Shown here piece after piece: positions 1 to 5,089 of a stretch of 11,657 nucleotides of DNA. Every line of letters begins with the position of its first letter. Position 1 is the stretch's first letter. The DNA is from Candidatus Levyibacteriota bacterium. Lineage in GTDB: Bacteria; Patescibacteriota; Microgenomatia; Levybacterales; UBA12049. The stretch covers positions 1 to 11,657 of the forward strand of contig PRDT01000017.1 of NCBI GenBank assembly GCA_003173995.1. The letters run 5' to 3'. A program made the position numbers and the translations under genes. A model generated the notes under the pieces. That model had not been told where the DNA came from and searched no databases. It saw nothing but the letters and a program-made list of their open reading frames with translations.

Positions 1-40
1 AAAGGACTCCACTCATGCCGCCTTGTGATCCGTCCGCCAT
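1..40 (-). CDS. Start of an unidentified gene, cut by the left edge
   Basis: An ATG at 40-38 opens a minus-strand frame that stays open to the window edge and encodes MADGSQGGMSGVL. It begins 48 bases after the nadE stop. A good promoter (50-78) lies immediately upstream, with its -10 only 9 bases from the ATG, the same arrangement seen before several other genes here. No Shine-Dalgarno sequence is visible. Thirteen residues are too few to assign a family, so the call rests on the promoter and the open frame. Confidence 0.4.
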   Translation of the reverse strand, partial: MADGSQGGMSGVL

Positions 41-49
41 AATGTCCCT

Positions 50-78
50 AGTGTAGCAGAGATTGAAGAGAAGTTCAA
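50..78 (-). promoter_or_regulatory. Predicted sigma70-type promoter for the partial left-edge gene
   Basis: On the minus strand, a -35-like TTGAAC (78-73) is followed by a 17-base spacer and a -10-like TACACT (55-50). A TG dinucleotide one base upstream of the -10 makes it an extended -10. Initiation about 7 bases downstream would fall near base 43, leaving roughly 2-3 untranslated bases before the ATG at 40. Confidence 0.5.
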
Positions 79-88
79 AAGAAAATAA

Positions 89-859
89 TTATGAAAAGAC
101 GTATGGAAGATGATGCTTAAAATCGTTTTGATTAACACGCTTGAGGACATTCTCAACAAGCGTAGCATCCAACCCCAAACTTATAATTCCTTCCTTTGGA
201 AGATATTCCTCAAAATAATGGTATAAAATTTTGTCTGCATCTCGATAGGAAAATCCAAATTCTTTTTCATCAGTCTGCTCTTCCCAGAGTCCAGCTGTTG
301 GTGCTTTGGTAATTATCTTTTCAGGTACTCCAAGTACTTTTGCCATTTCCCAAATCTGTGTTTTGTAAAGGCTCCGTATTGGCTCAATATCTGATGCTTC
401 ATCTCCAAAACGAGTAAAGTAGCCCAAATAATACTCTGATTTATTTTCAGTCCCAACGACTAACACATTATGCTTTTTTGCCAAATCATACAAATACATC
501 ATCCTCACTCTTGCCATAATATTCCCTCTGCGAATATGCTCAGACAGTGGAATATCCTCACTCATGGTATCTACTTGATAGTGAATATCTTGCAAAAAAA
601 TATTTTTCCCTGGAATTCCCGCATGTTCGATAACACTTTTTGCATCTTCTGTATGAGTGTCACTCAACTTTCCATAAGGAAGCATCAGTACATAAACATG
701 TTCTGGTCCAAGCGCTTTTACAGCAAGACTAAGAGCCACTGCAGAGTCTATCCCTCCTGATATAGCAATAATAACGCTATCAAAACCTGCCCTAATAACT
801 GTTTCACGTATCCATGAAGTTATATCTCCTATTTTTTTCTGATAATCAATTTCAAACAT
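89..859 (-). CDS. nadE: NH3-dependent NAD+ synthetase
   Basis: This enzyme converts deamido-NAD (nicotinic acid adenine dinucleotide) to NAD+ using ATP and ammonia, the last step of NAD synthesis, in the cytoplasm. The 256-residue protein has the N-type ATP pyrophosphatase loop SGGIDS at residues 34-39. It also has the family signature around residues 136-161 (GTENKSEYYLGYFTRFGDEA, then DIEPI) and PTAGLW at 187-192. It lacks the N-terminal nitrilase-type glutaminase domain of the long form, so it should depend on free ammonia or a separate donor. The start is an ATG two bases after the stop of the GNAT gene. It is the last gene of a four-gene operon with nadD, which supplies its substrate. 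No Shine-Dalgarno sequence is evident, so translation probably relies on coupling. Confidence 0.96.
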   Translation of the reverse strand: MFEIDYQKKIGDITSWIRETVIRAGFDSVIIAISGGIDSAVALSLAVKALGPEHVYVLMLPYGKLSDTHTEDAKSVIEHAGIPGKNIFLQDIHYQVDTMSEDIPLSEHIRRGNIMARVRMMYLYDLAKKHNVLVVGTENKSEYYLGYFTRFGDEASDIEPIRSLYKTQIWEMAKVLGVPEKIITKAPTAGLWEEQTDEKEFGFSYRDADKILYHYFEEYLPKEGIISLGLDATLVENVLKRVNQNDFKHHLPYVFS

Positions 860-861
860 AG

Positions 862-1350
862 TTAAGCAACAAAAGTATCTTCTTTTGGAGACTGAATAAT
901 TTTACGAAGGAGAAAATCATGAGCTCCAAAATATCCTTTATTGTCTTCTCCGTACACATCATACCCACATTTTTCATAAAATCCAATATTTTTTTTGTCT
1001 GCTTGTAGATGTATTGCATGGGCTCCTTTGTCTTTTAGTAAATCTGTGAGTTTTTCTAATAATTTCTTCCCTACGCCCTTGCCTCTATACTTTTTATCAA
1101 CAGCTAACCAGTGAGCAAAAGCAACACCACCAAAGGGATTTTCACATAAAACATATCCTACCATTGCATCTCCTATATACGCTCCGAGCCTAAGGGGTAA
1201 TTTCCACATGTTCTCTTTATAAACACCTGTCGTAAGGTAATGACGTGTTTTCTCAGTATATTCAGGAAAATCTTCCATTACACTTTCTCTATAAAGCTTT
1301 TCAAATATTTCTTTATCTTTTTCTTCTATCAAACGTATATCAATTTCCAT
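862..1350 (-). CDS. GNAT-family N-acetyltransferase
   Basis: This is a 162-residue, single-domain, probably cytoplasmic acetyltransferase that would use acetyl-CoA. The acetyl-CoA binding motif A is clear: RGKGVG at residues 89-94, following the strand WLAVDKKY. The usual C-terminal motif follows at about 121-134 (NIGFYEKCGYDVYG). The N-terminal part (MEIDIRLIEEKDKEIFEKLY) matches the normal beta1-alpha1 start of the fold. The acceptor cannot be told from sequence. The gene sits between nadD and nadE, two bases from each, so it is co-transcribed with NAD synthesis genes. A link to NAD metabolism is possible, but GNAT genes are often carried in unrelated operons. Confidence 0.88.
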   Translation of the reverse strand: MEIDIRLIEEKDKEIFEKLYRESVMEDFPEYTEKTRHYLTTGVYKENMWKLPLRLGAYIGDAMVGYVLCENPFGGVAFAHWLAVDKKYRGKGVGKKLLEKLTDLLKDKGAHAIHLQADKKNIGFYEKCGYDVYGEDNKGYFGAHDFLLRKIIQSPKEDTFVA

Positions 1351-1352
1351 AT

Positions 1353-1931
1353 TTAACTATAGAGATTATGTTTTATTATATACTCTTCAACTGCTTTTGG
1401 TACAAGACCGCTAATAGACTTGCCCTCTTTTCGAAGAGTTCTGATGCGCGTTGCACTATCATCCATAGGCTCAAACTGTGTATCAGAAAGCCACATGCAG
1501 CCTTGAGGTAATTCACCAGTTGTTTGATATCCCACGCGGGGAAAAATAAGAAATGGCAATCGCATCATCAGCTCGTCATAATCATGCCATTCATGAAGTC
1601 GTGGTAATTGATCTGACCCTGCAATAAAGATATAGGTATTTTTTGTCTGCTTTTGTAATTCTCGAATAACATCAATTGTTACTGTCATTCCCTCACGACC
1701 TTTTGAAACTTCTACTCCAATTGTACTGACTTTTATTTTGGGCTCTTCAACTAACTTGAGCATAGCAATCCGCTCATCAACTGTTGCAACTGTTGGATTC
1801 CAGTGATGATGATTATCAGGGACAAGCCATACTTCATCAACTGATGAGACTGCTTGTAATACTTCACGAGCAATAGCAATATGACCATTATGAACAGGGT
1901 CAAATCGTCCGCCAAAAAGAGCTATTTGCAT
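1353..1931 (-). CDS. nadD: Nicotinate-nucleotide adenylyltransferase
   Basis: This enzyme transfers AMP from ATP to nicotinic acid mononucleotide, giving deamido-NAD, which NadE then amidates. The 192-residue protein begins with the nucleotidyltransferase signature GGRFDPVHNGH (residues 7-17), whose two histidines form the HxGH motif. It then has FIAGSDQLPRLHEWHDYDEL (102-121), typical of NadD. The second ATP-binding motif appears as SATRIR (159-164), in the place of the usual ISSTxIR. The C-terminal LVPKAVEEYIIKHNLYS is also NadD-like. The ATG overlaps the stop of the upstream gene as TAATG, implying translational coupling. NMN-specific adenylyltransferases share the fold, but the neighbouring nadE supports the nicotinate assignment. 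Confidence 0.93.
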   Translation of the reverse strand: MQIALFGGRFDPVHNGHIAIAREVLQAVSSVDEVWLVPDNHHHWNPTVATVDERIAMLKLVEEPKIKVSTIGVEVSKGREGMTVTIDVIRELQKQTKNTYIFIAGSDQLPRLHEWHDYDELMMRLPFLIFPRVGYQTTGELPQGCMWLSDTQFEPMDDSATRIRTLRKEGKSISGLVPKAVEEYIIKHNLYS

Positions 1932-2443
1932 TAGTTGACCCTGCTTTCTGCTTGTCGCCTTTCATACATTGCTTGGAGACGACCTCTTCTCGCATCCCCC
2001 AAGGTTGCCCAGGGCAAAAACGGTGTATCGGCATACGGATATCCTTGTGGACCTAGCGAATCATCGGCAAAAATACGTTGTCCTTGCCATACAAGACTAT
2101 TTCGTGCCTGAACAAGTTGATACACATGCATTTCAACCAATTCACCATCTTCATATGCTCCAGGTGCAGCGACATTTCCAAAAATTCGAATAACACGCTC
2201 TTTCCCATAATCGACTTGTTCCCACCGTCTTACTTTTCCCTGGCCAACATCTTCCCAAACAACAACTGGAATCGGCAAAGATACTGCGTCTTTTTTCGTT
2301 TGTACAACACCATTAGTTGTTGCAGCAGCTAAAAACGTCCATGCATCTTCTGTAGGAGTATAGAGTGTCAATCCTTCACCAGTGTAACAAGGTAAACTTG
2401 ATAGCTCTTGGTAACGTCCAGTAGAAACATTTTCTGTCATCAT
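1931..2443 (-). CDS. Unrecognised protein heading the nadD-nadE operon
   Basis: I do not recognise this family. The frame is open from a TTG at 2482, but the better start is the ATG at 2443 (or the adjacent ATG at 2440), because the predicted promoter occupies 2454-2482. That gives about 170 residues. The protein has no membrane segment, signal peptide or obvious metal or nucleotide motif. It looks like a compact beta-rich domain with several aromatic strands (for example PIPVVVWEDV and RVIRIFGNV). A conserved-looking tail follows, with GPQGYPYADTPFLPW and then a basic amphipathic helix, RRGRLQAMYERRQAE. A Nudix box was sought and is absent. Its stop overlaps the nadD start (TAATG), so a role tied to NAD synthesis is plausible but unproven. 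Its base composition looks richer in G and C than that of its neighbours. Confidence 0.75.
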   Translation of the reverse strand: MMTENVSTGRYQELSSLPCYTGEGLTLYTPTEDAWTFLAAATTNGVVQTKKDAVSLPIPVVVWEDVGQGKVRRWEQVDYGKERVIRIFGNVAAPGAYEDGELVEMHVYQLVQARNSLVWQGQRIFADDSLGPQGYPYADTPFLPWATLGDARRGRLQAMYERRQAESRVN

Positions 2444-2453
2444 AATATGAAGC

Positions 2454-2482
2454 AGTATAAGAAAGTTAGCTTGTGAAGTCAA
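2454..2482 (-). promoter_or_regulatory. Predicted promoter of the unknown-nadD-GNAT-nadE operon
   Basis: TTGACT (2482-2477), a 17-base spacer and TATACT (2459-2454) lie on the minus strand, each hexamer matching 5 of 6 consensus bases. Only 10 bases separate the -10 from the ATG at 2443, so the transcript should start about 3 bases before the start codon. The -35 abuts the -35 of the divergent promoter at 2483-2511. Confidence 0.7.
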
Positions 2483-2511
2483 TTGTCATTGCAAAAAGCA
2501 AGTGCTACAAT
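2483..2511 (+). promoter_or_regulatory. Predicted promoter of the DUF218 gene
   Basis: TTGTCA (2483-2488), a 17-base spacer and TACAAT (2506-2511) each match 5 of 6 consensus bases. A TG at 2503-2504 makes an extended -10. Twelve bases lie between the -10 and the ATG at 2524, so the expected leader is about 5 bases. It is divergent from, and touching, the promoter at 2454-2482. Confidence 0.68.
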
Positions 2512-2523
2512 AACCAATAATTC

Positions 2524-3186
2524 ATGCCTACTGAATTAGAAGGAGATGTGTTGAATACACATCATCTCATTCAACACCGTTTCCGCAGTGCTATCGAACA
2601 GTCTCTTGAAAAACCCCCAATTTATGTAGCAACAGATGCTATTGTTGTCCTCGCAAAAGGAGACTATACCATTACCTGCAGCGATGAAACAATTGATGAG
2701 AATAGATATCGTGTCCAAAGAGCAGTAGAAATTGCACAACATATTATCGCCGCCAAAACCCAAAGATCTCCCTCGCAAATTTCCACAGAAGATCTTCAAC
2801 AATGCCCTCCTCTTATTTTAGTAGGATCTCTTGAAGAACATGAGAGACAACAGAGCTTTTTAGAAGAAATCCACTATACAGGTCCCGTGATTCGCCTTGA
2901 GTCTATAATAGATGGAGAAAATACCACAAAGACAAATATCTGGGCTGTCGATCTAGCTTTTCCTCATTTTCGTCACATTACTCTTGTTACCTCTGCTCCA
3001 CACACAGTGAGAGCAAGCGTAACAGCAAGTCAACATTTAGAAAACATTGCTAGCTTTTCAGTTATTGGAGCATATATCCCTGGTGTGAGTATTTTACCTG
3101 AGGTCTTAAGAGATGCCCATAAGTTACAAGAGTATGCAAGAGGGGCAAGAAGAAGTACTCAGCGTCCAGCAAAGCATGTTGCCTAA
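2524..3186 (+). CDS. DUF218 (YdcF/SanA-like) domain protein
   Basis: This 220-residue protein has the overall pattern of the DUF218 family. The first strand is DAIVVLAKGDY (about residues 38-48), then an Arg/Ala helix NRYRVQRAVEIAQ, a second strand PPLILVGS, an acidic strand VIRLESIIDGENTT followed by TNIW, and finally LVTSAPHTVRAS, equivalent to the family's VTs-yHm-RA motif. Family members are Rossmann-like proteins, often tied to envelope or S-adenosylmethionine-related functions without a settled reaction. Two usual glycine motifs are altered: GGG in strand 1 reads AKG, and the SGG of strand 2 reads VGS. No signal peptide or membrane helix is seen, unlike SanA-type members, so it should be cytoplasmic. 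It is the only plus-strand gene. Its TAA is separated from the convergent recR stop by one base. Confidence 0.72.
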   Translation: MPTELEGDVLNTHHLIQHRFRSAIEQSLEKPPIYVATDAIVVLAKGDYTITCSDETIDENRYRVQRAVEIAQHIIAAKTQRSPSQISTEDLQQCPPLILVGSLEEHERQQSFLEEIHYTGPVIRLESIIDGENTTKTNIWAVDLAFPHFRHITLVTSAPHTVRASVTASQHLENIASFSVIGAYIPGVSILPEVLRDAHKLQEYARGARRSTQRPAKHVA

Positions 3187-3187
3187 T

Positions 3188-3799
3188 TTAGGTATTCACC
3201 TGACTTCTTCCTTCAAGCGCCCTCTGAAGGGTAATATCATCTGCATATTCTAAATCAGCACCCACTGGCAAACCTCTTCCTATTCGGGTTACTTTAAAAT
3301 CTCCACCAATTGTGGCAAATTGTTTGGCTAAATACATGGCCGTTGCTTCCCCTTCCATGGTTGGATTGGTAGCAAGAATAATTTCTTTGAGTTGTGTATC
3401 CTTTCGAACTCTATCAACAAGTTGTTGAATATATAACTCATCAGGACCAATATTATTTAATGGGTCTATTGCACCGTGTAAGACATGATATCTCCCCTTA
3501 TATTTGCCACTTTTTTCAAGAGCCAAGACATCAAGGGGTTGTTCAACAACACAAATAGTTGTATGATCCCGTGCTGTATCGCTACAAATGCTGCAAGGAT
3601 CTGTCTCATCAATGGTATAGCAGATAGAGCAGATCACTGTTCCTCTTTTTAAATTTTCAAGTGCTTGGCCAAATGAATCCAATTCTGTTTGGGGGACATG
3701 CAATAAATAAAATGTCAGGCGTTGCGCAGACTTAGGGCCGACTCCAGGTAATTTTTCAAAAGATTCGATAACTTGTTGTATTGCTTTGGGAAGTTTCAT
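3188..3799 (-). CDS. recR: Recombination mediator RecR
   Basis: RecR works with RecO and RecF to load RecA at single-stranded gaps. The 203-residue protein is of normal length. It has the helix-hairpin-helix LPGVGPKSAQR at residues 17-27, a four-cysteine zinc site (C57, C60, C69, C72) and a Toprim domain with the acidic residue in CVVEQPLD and the segment ATNPTMEGEATAMYL (143-157). The conserved C-terminal RIGRGLPVGADLEYAD region follows. The ATG at 3799 lies nine bases after the prs stop. It is the distal gene of a dnaX-ybaB-prs-recR run, and in many bacteria dnaX, ybaB and recR are contiguous. It ends one base from the opposing DUF218 stop, with no terminator seen between them. Confidence 0.97.
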   Translation of the reverse strand: MKLPKAIQQVIESFEKLPGVGPKSAQRLTFYLLHVPQTELDSFGQALENLKRGTVICSICYTIDETDPCSICSDTARDHTTICVVEQPLDVLALEKSGKYKGRYHVLHGAIDPLNNIGPDELYIQQLVDRVRKDTQLKEIILATNPTMEGEATAMYLAKQFATIGGDFKVTRIGRGLPVGADLEYADDITLQRALEGRSQVNT

Positions 3800-3807
3800 A
3801 ACACTGT

Positions 3808-3816
3808 TTTATAACA
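3808..3816 (-). promoter_or_regulatory. Possible weak internal promoter before recR
   Basis: An extended -10, TGTTATAAA, lies on the minus strand across the prs stop codon, with 8 bases between it and the recR ATG. The only -35 candidate, TTGCAG at 3837-3832 (18-base spacer), is poor. It fits the short-leader pattern of the other promoters here but may be chance in AT-rich DNA. Confidence 0.3.
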
Positions 3817-4720
3817 CGGTTTGTATAGACTCTGCAATTGTGGGAGCAACTGAAAGAGTAACTAATTTTTCAAATTGTTTGTCTTTTGGAATACTCACTG
3901 TATCTGTTACAAAGACTTTTTTCAACACAGATTTTTGTAATTTCTCTGCTGCATCTTCTGAGAAGACCGCATGCGTTGCAAATGCCATGACTTCTTCTAC
4001 TCCTTTTTCTTGTAATTTTTCTGCTGCAAGCATTATAGTCTTACCACTGGAGATCATATCATCAAGAAGAATTGCTCGTTTTTTCCCTGTAAGATTGCCT
4101 TCAATACTTGCAATTGAGATCGTGCCATTTCCCAGATCTCTCTTTTTCTCAACTACCGCATATTCCATCGTGTCGAGTAATTGGGAAAACTTTTCAATGC
4201 GTGCGACACCGCCCATATCAGGTGTCACTAAGACTGTCTCCTTTTCTACCCATCCTTCATCTCTCATTTGTTGAGCAAACAAAGAGAGTGCAGAAAGATG
4301 CTTCACAGGAATAGTAAAAATATCAGGGATTTTTACTGAATGCATTTCAACACTAATGAGTCTATTAGCTCCCATTTTTTCAAGAATTGTCTTAATAACA
4401 TCCAAAGAGACCGCTTCCCCCTCTCGAAAAAGATGATCTTGCCGTTGATATCCAAAATACGGAACAACCGCTGTCACAGATGCAGCTCCAGACCTTTTTG
4501 CAGCATCTATCAGAAAGAATAACTCCATGTAATTGGTATCAACAGGCGTATTTGCTGACTGAACGATGAAGACATGCTCCCCGCCAATTGGCTCATTAAT
4601 TCGAATACGTCTTTCACCATCAGGGAAAACATGGACTTCCACTGGAGAAAGATCCACATGAAGAGATTGTGCTACTTTTTTTGCTAACGCTTCATTTGAG
4701 CTACCTGCAATCAATTTCAT
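3809..4720 (-). CDS. prs: Ribose-phosphate pyrophosphokinase (PRPP synthase)
   Basis: This enzyme makes 5-phosphoribosyl 1-diphosphate from ribose 5-phosphate and ATP, for nucleotide, histidine and NAD synthesis. I chose the ATG at 4720 (303 residues, MKLIAGSSNEALAKKVA) because the family begins there. An upstream GTG (4744) lies inside a terminator-like hairpin. Visible motifs are FPDGE (32-36), the ATP-binding loop PYFGYQRQDHLFREGEAVS (87-105), VTPDMGGVAR (165-174) and the PRPP loop DDMISSGKT (220-228). The loop wording (YQRQDHLFREGEAVS, like archaeal YARQDKxFxxGEAIS) and the replacement of DLHA by EMHS look more archaeal than classical bacterial class I; this comparison is from memory. No Shine-Dalgarno sequence is visible. 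It sits between ybaB and recR, an unusual position. Confidence 0.95.
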   Translation of the reverse strand: MKLIAGSSNEALAKKVAQSLHVDLSPVEVHVFPDGERRIRINEPIGGEHVFIVQSANTPVDTNYMELFFLIDAAKRSGAASVTAVVPYFGYQRQDHLFREGEAVSLDVIKTILEKMGANRLISVEMHSVKIPDIFTIPVKHLSALSLFAQQMRDEGWVEKETVLVTPDMGGVARIEKFSQLLDTMEYAVVEKKRDLGNGTISIASIEGNLTGKKRAILLDDMISSGKTIMLAAEKLQEKGVEEVMAFATHAVFSEDAAEKLQKSVLKKVFVTDTVSIPKDKQFEKLVTLSVAPTIAESIQTVL

Positions 4721-4733
4721 ACGATAAACATTC

Positions 4734-4772
4734 AAAAAACTCACATCAGATATAAATTGAGCATGTGTGAGT
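4734..4772 (-). terminator. Terminator-like hairpin between ybaB and prs
   Basis: On the minus strand, ACTCACA (4772-4766) and TGTGAGT (4745-4739) form a perfect 7-bp stem around a 20-base loop, followed directly by a T6 run (4739-4734). The long loop makes it a weak intrinsic terminator. It may act as a partial terminator setting prs-recR output below ybaB, or it may be incidental. Confidence 0.4.
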
Positions 4773-4780
4773 CTTTTGTT

Positions 4781-5062
4781 TTATTTTCCTCCGAGAAGGC
4801 CGCCAAGGCCACCACTCATTGAGGCGAGTTTCTTTGCTGCTACTTCTTGAGATTTTTTAATAGCTTCATTTATTGCTTCAGCAATATCTCTATCGCCTTT
4901 GCCGTTGGTCTCAAGTGAAAGAATTTTTTGGTCTCCACTAATGACAATTCTTACACCATTTTTATCAACAGTTATTTGTTCTGCTTGTAATTCTTTTTGA
5001 ATAGCCATTGCTTGATCTCGCATTTTCTTTAAATCGCCAAGTTGTTGAAATGGATTCATCAT
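4781..5062 (-). CDS. ybaB: YbaB/EbfC nucleoid-associated protein
   Basis: This small dimeric DNA-binding protein of the YbaB/EbfC family is thought to affect nucleoid structure and gene expression. The 93-residue sequence shows the family layout: an N-terminal amphipathic coiled helix (FQQLGDLKKMRDQAMAIQKE), then strands with VRIVISGDQKILSLE, a second helix (DIAEAINEAIKKSQEVAAKK) and a glycine-rich tail (SGGLGGLLGGK). The start is ATG 5062, followed at once by a second ATG. It has one of only two strong Shine-Dalgarno sequences in the window. Its place just after dnaX and upstream of recR is the normal bacterial arrangement. Confidence 0.93.
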   Translation of the reverse strand: MMNPFQQLGDLKKMRDQAMAIQKELQAEQITVDKNGVRIVISGDQKILSLETNGKGDRDIAEAINEAIKKSQEVAAKKLASMSGGLGGLLGGK

Positions 5063-5068
5063 AATACT

Positions 5069-5079
5069 TCACCTCCTTT
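5069..5079 (-). promoter_or_regulatory. Strong Shine-Dalgarno sequence of ybaB
   Basis: The minus strand reads AAAGGAGGTGA here, a near-full complement of the 16S rRNA 3' end, at normal spacing from ATG 5062. It fixes the ybaB start and shows that the organism uses conventional Shine-Dalgarno initiation for at least some genes. Confidence 0.9.
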
Positions 5080-5089
5080 AATATCTTAT

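Noticed and set aside
880..886. GATACT-like -10 before nadE.
   Set aside because: No -35 at usable spacing, and the genes are two bases apart.
1374..1381. TATAGT-like sequence just before the GNAT start.
   Set aside because: It is within the last nadD codons, and no -35 is present at 15-19 bases, so the GNAT gene is taken as operon-internal.
1931..2443. Nudix hydrolase call for the first gene of the NAD operon.
   Set aside because: The Nudix box pattern (G-x5-E-x7-RE-x-x-EE-x-G) is absent.
4721..4744. GTG 4744 as the prs start.
   Set aside because: It adds eight residues not expected for the family and lies within a hairpin stem; MKLIAGSSN at 4720 fits better.
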